NCBI GenBank assembly: GCA_947496705.1
Contig: CANMDW010000006.1
Location: forward strand, 1 to 64,000
DNA length: 64,000 nucleotides
Direction of reading: 5' to 3'
From: an uncultured Aquimarina sp.
GTDB taxonomy: Bacteria > Bacteroidota > Bacteroidia > Flavobacteriales > Flavobacteriaceae
Within the stretch, counting starts at the first letter, position 1; each line of letters starts with the position of its first letter. Below, in pieces: positions 8,653 to 18,200 of the stretch. Both the position numbers and the translations under genes were made by a program. Below the pieces are notes generated by a model, which worked only from the letters and a program-made list of their open reading frames with translations, had not been told where the DNA came from and did not search any database.

Positions 8653-8669
8653 AAATAAGAATATATCCT

Positions 8670-9356
8670 ATGGAAAATGTAATAGAGATCAGAGGAATTG
8701 TTAGAAATTTTCAACTCGGTCAGGAAACCGTTTATGTATTAAAAGGTATCGATCTGGATATCCCGAGGGGTGAATATGTAGCGATCATGGGCCCTTCTGG
8801 ATCTGGAAAATCTACTTTGATGAATCTTCTGGGATGTTTGGATACACCAACCTCGGGCACCTACAACCTTAACGGAAATGATGTAAGTAAAATGACCGAT
8901 AATGAGTTGGCAGAAATTAGAAATCGCGAAATCGGATTTGTTTTTCAAACCTTTAATTTACTGCCCAGAACAACGGCACTGGATAATGTAGCTTTACCAA
9001 TGATCTATGCCGGAACTTCTAAAAAAGACCGAATCGCCCGTGCCGAAGAAGTACTTACCAATGTGGGTCTGGCCGATCGTATGGATCATAAACCAAATCA
9101 ACTGTCTGGTGGACAGCGACAACGTGTTGCGGTAGGTCGTGCTTTGGTCAACAAACCTTCGATCATTCTTGCCGATGAGCCAACAGGAAATCTGGATTCT
9201 AAAACTTCTATAGAAATCATGAATTTATTTGATGAAATCCATGCTGCAGGAAATACAGTAATTGTGGTCACCCACGAAGAAGAAGTTGCGGCCCGTGCTC
9301 ATAGGGTAATTCGTTTACGCGATGGGATGATCGAGAGTGATCAAAAGAATACATAG
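8670..9356 (+). CDS. ABC transporter ATP-binding protein, LolD/MacB type
   Basis: A 228-residue ATPase subunit of the family that powers lipoprotein release (LolD), MacB-type efflux or FtsE. Visible motifs are Walker [10 protein letters not shown] (about 42), the Q-loop in [12 protein letters not shown], signature LSGGQRQR (about 145) and Walker [12 protein letters not shown] with the family-typical H-loop [14 protein letters not shown]. No FtsX-like permease gene is adjacent: the next gene is a symporter on the same strand. It must pair with a permease encoded elsewhere. The exact substrate cannot be told from the ATPase alone. Confidence 0.88.
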   Translation: MENVIEIRGIVRNFQLGQETVYVLKGIDLDIPRGEYVAIMGPSGSGKSTLMNLLGCLDTPTSGTYNLNGNDVSKMTDNELAEIRNREIGFVFQTFNLLPRTTALDNVALPMIYAGTSKKDRIARAEEVLTNVGLADRMDHKPNQLSGGQRQRVAVGRALVNKPSIILADEPTGNLDSKTSIEIMNLFDEIHAAGNTVIVVTHEEEVAARAHRVIRLRDGMIESDQKNT

Positions 9357-9540
9357 TTTTTAATAATGATATTTAGCCCAATTCGTTCTTAAGCATAAGA
9401 AACCAGACTTTATCTATCGTCTGCCCAATGAATCTTCAAATCTACAAAACTGCATTATAAATGTCCTGGCTCTAGATGCTGGTTATCTTGGTTCCTTATC
9501 AAAAATTCGTATTTTGGCTACACATTTTTAACCAAAATTT

Positions 9541-10998
9541 ATGCAACCCATACATATACTACTCTTAATTGCTATTTATTTTGGCATTCTTTTATTGATC
9601 TCTTACTTCACCGGAAAAAATGCTGGAAATGATGCTTTTTTTAAGGCCAACCGGCAATCTCGGTGGTATGTAGTTGCATTTGGAATGATTGGCGCTTCGC
9701 TGAGCGGTGTTACTTTTATTTCGGTGCCAGGATGGGTTGAAGCCTCACAGTTTAGCTATATGCAGGTGGTGTTTGGGTATTTGGCAGGATATTTTATAAT
9801 AGCCTACGTATTAATGCCCATCTATTATAAACTGAATGTTACCTCAATATATCAGTATTTAGAACAAAGATTTGGTATTGTAAGTTATAAAACGGGAGCC
9901 TTTTTCTTCTTTATCTCAAGAGTCTTAGGAGCTTCTTTCAGGCTATATCTGGTTGCCATTGTACTGCAACAATATATTTTTGATGAATGGAAAATACCTT
10001 TCGAAATTACTGTAATACTTTCTATACTATTAATTTGGATATATACCTATAGAGGAGGAATTAAAACCATTGTCTGGACCGATACCTTACAAACGTTATT
10101 TATGTTATTGGCGGTTGGTATGGCTATTTATTATATTAATGACCAAATTGGATGGTCTTTTTCAGAGCTTCTGGCCTCTGAAGAATTAAAAAGTTATAAT
10201 AAAATATTTTTCCTGGATAATTTTCTGGCGAAAAACCATTTCTTTAAATCTTTTATAGGAGGTATGTTTATTACTATCTGTATGACCGGATTAGATCAGG
10301 ATATGATGCAAAAAAATCTTACCTGTCGTAATATAAAAGAAGCTCAAAAAAATATGGTTTCTTTTAGTCTGGTGCTCATTGTAGTTAACTTTATTTTTCT
10401 TCTTCTTGGCGCTTTGTTATTTATTTATGCCGAACGATTTGGAATTAGTATTCCCGCAATGGATGGTAAAGCAAAAACCGATTTATTGTTTCCGGAAATA
10501 GCAATACAAGGAGAATTAGGTATTGTATTAGCCATTTCATTCATTCTTGGATTGGTCGCAGCTGCGTATAGTAGTGCCGATAGTGCTTTAACTTCTCTTA
10601 CCACTTCTTTTTGTGTAGATTTTTTGAATATTGAAAAAAAGAACAAAGAACATCAAACAGTAATTCGTAAAAAGACACATATAGGGATGAGTATTTTACT
10701 GATACTTGTTATTATCGTTTTTAAGCATGTCCTCACAGAAAATGTAATAAGCAATCTATTAACGGTAGCTACATACACTTATGGACCATTATTGGGCTTA
10801 TTTGCCTTCGGGATTTTTACTAAGTATAAAATACACGATACATATACCTGGATAGTAGCATTAGCTTCGGTGCTTATTATAATCGGAATATCTAAAATTC
10901 CTGCAGAACTACTATGGGGTTACCAAATAGGGTACGAATTACTCCCGTTAAACGGTTTGATTACCTTCATTGGACTAGTATTGATTCGTAGAAAGTAA
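9541..10998 (+). CDS. Sodium:solute symporter family protein
   Basis: A 485-residue polytopic membrane protein of the SSS family (SGLT/PutP fold), which couples sodium entry to uptake of a sugar, amino acid, vitamin or similar solute. About 13 hydrophobic segments are visible. Family-typical stretches include [15 protein letters not shown] in the first core helices, YQYLEQRFG after it, [13 protein letters not shown] in the middle and [17 protein letters not shown] later, the latter containing Ser residues that help form the Na2 site. Its 3' end overlaps the convergent CoA-binding gene by 24 bases. The substrate is not predictable here. Confidence 0.88.
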   Translation: MQPIHILLLIAIYFGILLLISYFTGKNAGNDAFFKANRQSRWYVVAFGMIGASLSGVTFISVPGWVEASQFSYMQVVFGYLAGYFIIAYVLMPIYYKLNVTSIYQYLEQRFGIVSYKTGAFFFFISRVLGASFRLYLVAIVLQQYIFDEWKIPFEITVILSILLIWIYTYRGGIKTIVWTDTLQTLFMLLAVGMAIYYINDQIGWSFSELLASEELKSYNKIFFLDNFLAKNHFFKSFIGGMFITICMTGLDQDMMQKNLTCRNIKEAQKNMVSFSLVLIVVNFIFLLLGALLFIYAERFGISIPAMDGKAKTDLLFPEIAIQGELGIVLAISFILGLVAAAYSSADSALTSLTTSFCVDFLNIEKKNKEHQTVIRKKTHIGMSILLILVIIVFKHVLTENVISNLLTVATYTYGPLLGLFAFGIFTKYKIHDTYTWIVALASVLIIIGISKIPAELLWGYQIGYELLPLNGLITFIGLVLIRRK

Positions 10999-11337
10999 TA
11001 CCAGCGTGCATGCTACCTCAACTTTTATTTTCGCTACCTTGAGTACTTCATAAAACTCCAGGTTTTCTGTTCCCGGATTAAAAATTACCCGCTTAGGGTT
11101 GAGACCGATAATATAATTATAATATTCTTTTTGTCTCTGGGGGTTTAGATATAATGTAATCGTGTCAATATTGTCAAATTTTTCTAATTCGGTTTGTATG
11201 GCTATTCCTGCTACCACTCCTCTTTTTAATCCTATTGCTTCAACCTCATAATTATGGTCGACCAACTTATTAATCACAAAATTCGAATACCGATTGGTTT
11301 TTAAAGAGGCACCAAGCACCAGTGTTTTTTTATCCAT
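10975..11337 (-). CDS. CoA-binding domain protein (YccU-like)
   Basis: A 120-residue cytoplasmic protein made of one Rossmann-like CoA-binding domain. It opens with [17 protein letters not shown], the nucleotide/CoA-binding loop of this family, followed by the usual GLKRG and the strand VIFNPGTEN. Length matches stand-alone members. The ATG at 11337 is preferred over a TTG two codons upstream. It overlaps the symporter gene tail-to-tail by 24 bases. Biochemical role is unknown for most members of the family. Confidence 0.82.
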   Translation of the reverse strand: MDKKTLVLGASLKTNRYSNFVINKLVDHNYEVEAIGLKRGVVAGIAIQTELEKFDNIDTITLYLNPQRQKEYYNYIIGLNPKRVIFNPGTENLEFYEVLKVAKIKVEVACTLVLLSTNQY

Positions 11338-11573
11338 AAACAATTCAGGGATTTGTAGGCAAAATATACCTTTTAGCTTACCAAATATAGGACAAAACGT
11401 TAAAAAAGTAAGTTAAAATGTTAAAAACAAAAGAAGTGTGTAACACAAACCCAAACATCACGTCTTACTTAATATAAGATATGATTTTTCATAAATTTAG
11501 TTAGTTAGTTACTTATATAATAATCAAATTTTATTCATAGTTGATGGTTAGTGTTACTATTTGGTTATTATAG

Positions 11574-11609
11574 AAAACCGCCCTTTTTCAAGGGCGGTTT
11601 TTGTTTTTT
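11574..11609 (+). terminator. Strong hairpin with T-tract upstream of TonB receptor
   Basis: AAAACCGCCCT and AGGGCGGTTTT form an 11-bp stem with a 5-6-base loop followed by TTGTTTTTTAT. This is a typical intrinsic terminator on the plus strand, yet no plus-strand gene precedes it: 11344-11573 has no coding sequence. It may end a small RNA made from that gap, or be an attenuator in the leader of the TonB receptor gene, which begins 157 bases later. Confidence 0.75.
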
Positions 11610-11765
11610 ATGTTAAAAGTGACATATCTTGTAACAGAAATCAATCTGAGTCGTCTCATTAAACACACGCTTAATCACCGTGTTAATTTTAGAATAAATC
11701 CATGCAATTGTATTATGCAATACAAAGTACGATGCATAACAAATATCAATCAAATAAACGTTCAG

Positions 11766-14159
11766 ATGAAAACAATCAATCTACCTGGCAAGCAGACAGG
11801 TCAAAAAACAAGCATTCTGCTTTTTTTCTCATTTTGGTGTCTTTTTATAACAGCCCAACCAAAAAATGAAGCTGTTGTAGGTACCATAAAAGGCAGGGTC
11901 ATTGACAAAAATCTAAAACAGCCTATCCCCTATGCTTCTATTGTAATTGATGATGGCGCAGATAAAATCGTGAGTGGTGGAATCAGTACCGAAAATGGTG
12001 ATTTCCTAATCACCGATATCCCCAAAGGAACCTATACTTTGAAAGTACAATTTATAGGATATACCACCTATACCCTGCCTATAGAAATCTCGAGAAAAAG
12101 TAAGGATATTGATGTAGGAATCATCTCACTGGAAGAAGAGGCTGAAGCCCTCGATGATGTAACTGTAGTTGCCGAACGAACAACTATAGAGCAAAAAATT
12201 GATCGTAAAATAATTAATGTTGGGAAAGATCTTACCACAACAGGTGGCACTGCGGCCGAAATTATGAATAATATTCCATCGGTTAATGTCGACCAGGATG
12301 GTAATATTGCCTTAAGAGGGAATCAAAATGTGCGTATACTTATAGACGGAAAACCCACAAATATAAGTGCAGAGCAATTATTAAAACAAATTCCTTCGAC
12401 CTCTATCAAAAAAATAGAACTCATCACTAATCCATCTGCCAAATACAATCCAGAGGGAATGAGTGGAATCATTAATATTATATTGCATAAGAACAGCAAT
12501 ATTGGGTTTAACAGTAACCTAAATCTAGGGGTCAATTTTGATAAAAATGCACGTTTTAATAGTTCAATTGATTTAAATTACAGGACCGGAAAAGTAAATT
12601 TATATGGTAATTATGGTGCTAATATTACCAAAAACCTAAATGCTGGTTTCGTCTTTAGAGAAGATGAAAACTACAGAACAGATTTTAGTTTTTTGGATAA
12701 CAACAAATCACACTTATTTAAAATAGGTATGGATTACTTTATAAATGATCATAACACGGTTTCGATATATACCAATCAAAATCTGTTTGATGGTCTTACT
12801 TCGGGTATAACTGCCATTACTTTCTTAAATAATGATCAGAATGATCTTACCCAGGATCTTATAAGTGATAGTGAAAATTTGGGGTCTACATATAATGTTG
12901 ATTATAAACATGATTTTGAAAAAGAAGGTCATAACATCGAGCTGGAAGTAGATTATAATGTTTTTGATAGTGATAGCGATGATAGATTTAATTTTATCGG
13001 AGGAGATGGTTCGTTTACCAATTATGTTGACCTGATTAATAATGAAAGAAAAAACACCACAATCAATCTGGATTATGTGAATCCCATATCCGAAAAGGCT
13101 AAATTAGAATTAGGGTATGAAACCCGATTAAGAAGAACAGACAATGACTATCAATCTACTCTTTTTCCTAATTCGATGTACAGTTATGACCGGGATATTC
13201 ATTCTTTGTATGCTACCTACGGAAAAAATTATGAAAAATGGTCATATCAGGTTGGTACCAGATTCGAGAGCTATCAGGTAGAAGCTATTTTTAATGGAGA
13301 GAAGGTATTTGAGGATGATATCTTTACCGCGTATCCATCTGCTTATCTAACGTACAGCCCAGGCGAAAAAAACACCTATCAATTAAGCTACAGCCGAAGG
13401 GTAGATCGCCCGGGGCTCAACCAGGTAAATCCAATCAGAGAATGGAGTACTCCCAGAATTATCTCGATAGGTAATCCCTCTCTGGACCCTCAATTTACTA
13501 ACTCGATAGAGCTTAACTACACCCGAAAACTAGAAGGTGGATCATTGACAGGAGGTGTATTTTATCGAATAATTAATGATGAAATCAACCAGACTCTTAT
13601 CGAGAACCCCGATGTTGAAGAAGGACAGATTTTAACCTTTGATAACTTTGATAACAATGCTGCGTATGGAATAGAGGTTTCAGGTAATTATAAACCTACT
13701 AAATGGTGGAATTTTAATGCAAGTTTTGATTTATATGGGCAGACACAAAAAGGAATAGTAGAAGGAATTTCGAGAGAAGTAGATGCTGTAATCTATAATT
13801 TTAGAATAAACAACAATTTAAAAGCAACCAAAAACTTGACTTTTCAGGTATTTGGTTTTTATAGAGGTGACCAGGAGGGTGTGCAATTCAAAACCAAGCC
13901 TTTTTACTTTATAAACACGGGAGCCAGGTATAATTTCCTGGAAGGAAAAGGAACGGCTAGTATTAATTTTAATGATATTTTTAATACCATGCGATTTCGA
14001 TTTTCCGGAGACACTCCTTTCCCTCAGAGCGGACGATTTCAGGGAGAAACACAAACTATTTTTCTGGGATTATCCTATCGGTTTGGAAGCGGGAAAAACA
14101 GGAAGGTATCTCGAAAACGAAGGGAAAATAACGAAAAGTCAGGAGGAGGCATACTTTAA
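11766..14159 (+). CDS. TonB-dependent receptor / outer-membrane beta-barrel protein
   Basis: A 797-residue outer-membrane protein. From the ATG at 11766 it has a signal peptide (hydrophobic ILLFFSFWCLFITAQ), then a carboxypeptidase-regulatory-like domain (about 35-115, GTIKGRVIDKNLKQPIPYAS), a TonB-type plug domain (about 120-240, with GNQNVRILIDGKP and NPSAKYNPEGMSGIINI), and a long beta-barrel of the OMP_b-brl_3 type ending in an aromatic-rich strand LGLSYRFG plus a basic tail. The frame is open 55 codons further upstream, but no signal would then be N-terminal. No SusD gene follows, so it is not a standard glycan SusCD pair. Ligand unknown. Confidence 0.85.
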   Translation: MKTINLPGKQTGQKTSILLFFSFWCLFITAQPKNEAVVGTIKGRVIDKNLKQPIPYASIVIDDGADKIVSGGISTENGDFLITDIPKGTYTLKVQFIGYTTYTLPIEISRKSKDIDVGIISLEEEAEALDDVTVVAERTTIEQKIDRKIINVGKDLTTTGGTAAEIMNNIPSVNVDQDGNIALRGNQNVRILIDGKPTNISAEQLLKQIPSTSIKKIELITNPSAKYNPEGMSGIINIILHKNSNIGFNSNLNLGVNFDKNARFNSSIDLNYRTGKVNLYGNYGANITKNLNAGFVFREDENYRTDFSFLDNNKSHLFKIGMDYFINDHNTVSIYTNQNLFDGLTSGITAITFLNNDQNDLTQDLISDSENLGSTYNVDYKHDFEKEGHNIELEVDYNVFDSDSDDRFNFIGGDGSFTNYVDLINNERKNTTINLDYVNPISEKAKLELGYETRLRRTDNDYQSTLFPNSMYSYDRDIHSLYATYGKNYEKWSYQVGTRFESYQVEAIFNGEKVFEDDIFTAYPSAYLTYSPGEKNTYQLSYSRRVDRPGLNQVNPIREWSTPRIISIGNPSLDPQFTNSIELNYTRKLEGGSLTGGVFYRIINDEINQTLIENPDVEEGQILTFDNFDNNAAYGIEVSGNYKPTKWWNFNASFDLYGQTQKGIVEGISREVDAVIYNFRINNNLKATKNLTFQVFGFYRGDQEGVQFKTKPFYFINTGARYNFLEGKGTASINFNDIFNTMRFRFSGDTPFPQSGRFQGETQTIFLGLSYRFGSGKNRKVSRKRRENNEKSGGGIL

Positions 14160-14375
14160 CCGAATTATTTTCAACAAAAATGTTAACTATTTGATAGATC
14201 ATTAAGTAATTTGTTAAATTAGATATTAACTACACAAAAGAGGCATAAAGTTAAATAATTGTAAAAAATGAACAAATTCTGTAACACTTTGCAATTTGTT
14301 ACGTTTAATATAGTAACAGTATGGTTATGATTTATTTGAATTAGCCTTTAAAAAATTAATAACCGAGTTATTACA

Positions 14376-14416
14376 TAAAAAACGCAAAGCCAGATGGTTT
14401 TGCGTTTTTCGTTTTT
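14376..14416. terminator. Bidirectional terminator
   Basis: AAAAACGCAAA-g-CC and GG-t-TTTGCGTTTTT form a long stem around AGAT, with T-runs on both strands. It separates the plus-strand TonB receptor gene (ends 14159) from the minus-strand fabH-type gene (ends 14429). Confidence 0.8.
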
Positions 14417-14428
14417 ATAGCTGGACTA

Positions 14429-15436
14429 TTACCATCTGATAATTGCGCTTCCCCAGGTGAAACCACTTCCAAAAGCAGCAAGCACTACTATATCACCTTC
14501 TTTGATTTTACCTTCTTCCCAGGCTTCAGTTAATGCTATAGGAATTGATGCAGCAGTAGTATTACCATATTTCTGAATATTATTATACACCTGATCATCT
14601 GATAACCTAAATTGTTTTTGTACAAATTGAGAAATCCTTAAATTGGCTTGATGTGGTATGAGCATATTTATATCTGTTGCGGTAAGATTATTTGCTTGCA
14701 AACCTTCATTAATGACTTCAGAAAAACGAACTACCGCATTTTTAAATACAAATTGTCCATTCATATATGGATAATAGGGAATATTATCCTTAGGATTTTC
14801 TGCTATAATTTCTGGCACCCAATATTCTGTACTAGGTCCTTCGAGTGATAATTCTTTGGCATGGGCTCCCTCACTATGCAGATGGGTTGATAAAATCCCT
14901 TTACCTTCTTCTTCACTTCTGGTTAAAACTGCCGCTCCGGCACCATCCCCAAAAATGACTGAAACTCCTCTTCCCCGGGTTGTCATATCCAGGCCTCCAC
15001 TGTGATTTTCACTTCCGATTACCAATATATTCTTATACATCCCGGTTTTAATAAACTGATCTGCTACCGATATAGCATATACAAAACCACTACATTGATT
15101 ACGAATGTCTAAAGCAGGAATCGTACTCATATTCATCATATCCTGTACTCGCACCCCTCCACCCGGGAAATACATATCGGGGCTAAGAGTAGCAAAAATA
15201 ATAAGTTCTATATCATCTGAAGGTATATTGGCTCTTTCTAAAGCGATCTTTGCAGCTTTAACTCCCATAATCGAAGTACTATTACCGTCTCCTTTTTTAA
15301 TATGTCGCCGTTCTTTAATACCTGTTCTTTCCTGAATCCAGGCATCATTGGTGTCTATTATTTTAGAAAGATCATCGTTTGTTACTACATTTTCGGGAAC
15401 ATAATATCCTAATCCAGATATTTTTGAAGTATACAT
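14429..15436 (-). CDS. fabH: 3-oxoacyl-ACP synthase III family protein
   Basis: A 335-residue thiolase-fold condensing enzyme of the KAS III family, which joins an acyl-CoA starter to malonyl-ACP. The catalytic triad is intact: Cys in DIRNQCSGF (about 115), His in LIPHQANLR (about 255) and Asn in KYGNTTAASIP (about 288). The C-terminal GSGFTWGSAIIRW is also typical. Unlike the housekeeping fabH of flavobacteria, which normally lies by plsX and rpmF, this copy stands alone, so it may be an extra KAS III used for a special starter unit. That is inference; the enzyme class is firm. Confidence 0.85.
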   Translation of the reverse strand: MYTSKISGLGYYVPENVVTNDDLSKIIDTNDAWIQERTGIKERRHIKKGDGNSTSIMGVKAAKIALERANIPSDDIELIIFATLSPDMYFPGGGVRVQDMMNMSTIPALDIRNQCSGFVYAISVADQFIKTGMYKNILVIGSENHSGGLDMTTRGRGVSVIFGDGAGAAVLTRSEEEGKGILSTHLHSEGAHAKELSLEGPSTEYWVPEIIAENPKDNIPYYPYMNGQFVFKNAVVRFSEVINEGLQANNLTATDINMLIPHQANLRISQFVQKQFRLSDDQVYNNIQKYGNTTAASIPIALTEAWEEGKIKEGDIVVLAAFGSGFTWGSAIIRW

Positions 15437-15828
15437 ATAAGTTAAATATTGTGTATGGTGCGTTATTCTTACACGCTGTTAAAAACTACCACACAATATA
15501 TGTATTCTATATATCTTGATAAAAGAAACGGCAATCATATTGTATGCGCGCATAATAGTTTCTCTTTTTCCTTAAACTCATAACCCAAAAAGCTGGTGCT
15601 CATGAAGACGGGGATGTGTTTTTGCAGCCCGGAATGAAAAATTGAAATAAGTTCTTTAAGAGAACTGGTCAAAAAACAGAGCATACTTTTTTTTCACCAT
15701 GCTTCAGTTAACCAGAAAACATGATACAAAGCTTAAATAGATTCTGCTCTGCAGCGGAATTATCCCGATAGTTATCGGGGACGACCAATTGTTTTTGCCA
15801 CACTGCGTTTGCAAAAACAAGGTCTCAC
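15437..15828. other. Non-coding gap with short palindromes
   Basis: No convincing gene is seen upstream of fabH. The right part holds CCCGATAGTTATCGGG (around 15763-15778) and the inverted pair TTGTTTTTGC (15789-15798) / GCAAAAACAA (15811-15820). The latter may add to the terminator that follows. No TAnnTTTG promoter was found with confidence in front of fabH. Confidence 0.45.
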
Positions 15829-15867
15829 TAAAAAAGCGAAAGATGCGCCAACCACAGCGCATCTTTC
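15829..15867 (-). terminator. Terminator of the ABC1 kinase gene
   Basis: On the minus strand GAAAGATGCGC and GCGCATCTTTC (15838-15848 and 15857-15867) form a perfect 11-bp stem with an 8-base loop, followed by a run of six T. It lies 49 bases past the stop of the ABC1 kinase gene. Confidence 0.85.
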
Positions 15868-15915
15868 TAACAACCTAACCAATAAATAAACAAACCAAGC
15901 CAGTCGGACGACTGA

Positions 15916-17223
15916 CTATAGGTACTTTTCAAAATTTCTTACTCGAATAGTAGCTCCTAAATCGTGTAACAAATTATATAAGCCAAAGAATGTACGATTG
16001 ATATACAAGAAGTGCTTACTCCCCCTGTTACCATTCATCTTTCTCAACTCTGTATCTTTAGAATATTTCTCACTTAACTCTGTAATTCTGTTCCAAAAAC
16101 TTTCATCTGCAAAATCAAAAGTTTCTGCATTAAATGGTTTTGTAAAAAGGCTCAACATCTCATGGAACAACTCCGAGAAGAATCTTTTTTCTTCGGTAGT
16201 GTCATCTTCCCGGAGTATTTCCAGTTCGAACATTTTTTGTGTAAAAAAACGGGGGTTATCTATGTTCTTTTTTTCGGCTAATTCGAAATAAGGCACATAA
16301 AACTCTAACGGAACTTTTTTGACACAACCAAAATCTATAGCGATCAGATTATCGTTTTGGTCAACCAGAAAATTACCTGGATGAGGATCTGCATGAACTG
16401 CCTTTAGAATATGCATCTGATACATATAAAAATCCCAAAGTGCCTGCCCCACTCTATTTGCTTTCTCTTGATTCTTATTTTTCTTTGCAAACTCGCTCAG
16501 ATGCATCCCATCCATCCAGTCCATTGTGATGATACGCTCGCTCGATAAATCTTCATAATATCTGGGAAATCTTATATTGGGGATTTTGGCACATGCAATG
16601 GTTATATCTTTGCTTTGTTGTACTTCCAGTTCATAATCGGTTTCTTCGAGAAGCTTTCCTTCTAATTCTTTAAAATATTTTTCAGAATCTTTTCCTTTTA
16701 GATTAAACATTCTGACGGCGATGGGTTTCACCATCGCCAGATCAGAACTTATACTGTTTGCAACTCCAGGATATTGAATTTTCACAGCAAGTTTTTTCCC
16801 ATCTTTAATTGCTTTGTGTACCTGTCCGATACTCGCCGCATTTACAGATTGAGTTGCAAACGTATCATATAATTCTTCGGGGTATTTCCCGTGATATTTC
16901 TTAAAGGTTTTTCTAACCAAAGGGGCCGATAACGGAGGTACACTGAACTGTGCTAAAGAAAATTTTTCTACATAAGCATTTGGCAATATGTTCTTCTCCA
17001 TAGAAAGCATTTGTGCAACTTTGAGAGCACTACCTTTTAGGTTTTTTAAGCCATCGTATATATCAGATGCATTATCCTCATTTAATTTATCTTTACCCAA
17101 ATTTGGATTAACCGCCTTTTTACTATAATATTTTAGATAATTACCACCCACTTTCACTCCGGTCTTTACCAGCTCTGCGGTTCTTCCTAGTTTACTTGTT
17201 GGTATTTTATCTATGGTTTTCAT
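15916..17223 (-). CDS. ABC1/AarF/UbiB-family atypical kinase
   Basis: A 435-residue member of the ABC1 (UbiB/ADCK) protein-kinase-like family, whose members support quinone metabolism or lipid homeostasis. Landmarks: an N-terminal KxGQ-like helix (GSALKVAQMLSMEK, about 55-68), the Ala-rich loop AASIGQVHKA that replaces the Gly-rich loop of normal kinases, the Lys in KLAVKIQYPGV, the catalytic HADPHPGNF and the metal-binding IDFGCVK. All key motifs are present. No C-terminal membrane helices are evident. A TetR-like gene starts 53 bases upstream on the same strand and is probably in the same transcript. Substrate unknown. Confidence 0.88.
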   Translation of the reverse strand: MKTIDKIPTSKLGRTAELVKTGVKVGGNYLKYYSKKAVNPNLGKDKLNEDNASDIYDGLKNLKGSALKVAQMLSMEKNILPNAYVEKFSLAQFSVPPLSAPLVRKTFKKYHGKYPEELYDTFATQSVNAASIGQVHKAIKDGKKLAVKIQYPGVANSISSDLAMVKPIAVRMFNLKGKDSEKYFKELEGKLLEETDYELEVQQSKDITIACAKIPNIRFPRYYEDLSSERIITMDWMDGMHLSEFAKKNKNQEKANRVGQALWDFYMYQMHILKAVHADPHPGNFLVDQNDNLIAIDFGCVKKVPLEFYVPYFELAEKKNIDNPRFFTQKMFELEILREDDTTEEKRFFSELFHEMLSLFTKPFNAETFDFADESFWNRITELSEKYSKDTELRKMNGNRGSKHFLYINRTFFGLYNLLHDLGATIRVRNFEKYL

Positions 17224-17275
17224 TTATCAATTAAATTCTTTATGACCAGTCTGTTTTTTTCTTAATTCCTTACTT

Positions 17276-17941
17276 TTAATTCCACATTATTTTTTCCTTC
17301 CAAAGAAATTTTCCAAAATCCAACACATTATTGAGTGATGTGTTATCAAAAAGGTCAAAAATAGTATTTACAGATTTCTCAATGGCTACATCGGTTTTCT
17401 CAAACTCTGCAGAATCATCTCCAATCCAAAAATTCAGTAAAAACATAAATTGTAACCAGGCTCCTTCAGAAAACACAGAAACCGGGTTCTTAGATATTTT
17501 ATAAAGCTTTTCATCATTATCAGCTTCAATAAGCTCTGCTGCAAAGTTCTTAATATACATACGCAAACCTTTTAACTGACCAAGGTTTTTAAATGGCACA
17601 TCATGCTGTTTCATCGCAAAAAGCACATAACTACGATTCAACGTTAACATTTCAAAGAATGTATAAAAGAAGGTGAGCATCTTATCTCTGCTAGAAAAAC
17701 CGGCATACTCTTTATTTTTATTCATTACATCTATAGTAGTAGTAAAAAAAGTATTCCATATTCCTTTACTTAAACTCTCTAGGCTACCAAAGAATTTATA
17801 GAAATCTTCTTCCTTGATACCCGCTTCTTTACAAAACTTATATACCGATTTTGGATATCCATCATGCTCCAAAACATACTCCATATATTTTGTAATGATC
17901 AACTGGTTATCAACTGGTTGCTTTTTATTTGACGAAGCCAT
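17276..17941 (-). CDS. TetR-like regulator
   Basis: A 221-residue all-helical protein with TetR-type layout. The N-terminal HTH-like part (residues about 15-60, YPKSVYKFCKEAGIKEEDFYKFFGS) fits a TetR DNA-binding helix bundle, though less strictly conserved than usual, with YKFFGSLESL as the recognition-helix region. The rest is a ligand-domain-like helical bundle. It lies 53 bases upstream of the ABC1 kinase gene on the same strand; this TetR-like/ABC1 pairing recurs in Bacteroidota, so the two may work together. Whether it truly binds DNA is uncertain. Confidence 0.7.
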   Translation of the reverse strand: MASSNKKQPVDNQLIITKYMEYVLEHDGYPKSVYKFCKEAGIKEEDFYKFFGSLESLSKGIWNTFFTTTIDVMNKNKEYAGFSSRDKMLTFFYTFFEMLTLNRSYVLFAMKQHDVPFKNLGQLKGLRMYIKNFAAELIEADNDEKLYKISKNPVSVFSEGAWLQFMFLLNFWIGDDSAEFEKTDVAIEKSVNTIFDLFDNTSLNNVLDFGKFLWKEKIMWN

Positions 17942-18200
17942 AACTCTCCCCTATTTAAATGTAAATATAGTGATTGTTTAACTTTTAAACTAGAAAGTTA
18001 AACAAAAAATATGTTAAATTTCTTTCACAAAAACTGAAATCTAAATCTTAGTACTTTTTTAGTCTCAAATTCTATTAAATAATTACAGATATGACTAAAA
18101 TAATATTCCTTAAATGCCAGTTTGTCAGCCAGACAGTATTGGTACTTTTTTTGACAATTGGTTTACACAAAAGAAACAATTAAATTAAAATCATATAAAC

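Noticed and set aside
11601..11765. 55-codon upstream extension of the TonB receptor
   Set aside because: It would place the signal peptide inside the protein and begins within the T-tract of a terminator.
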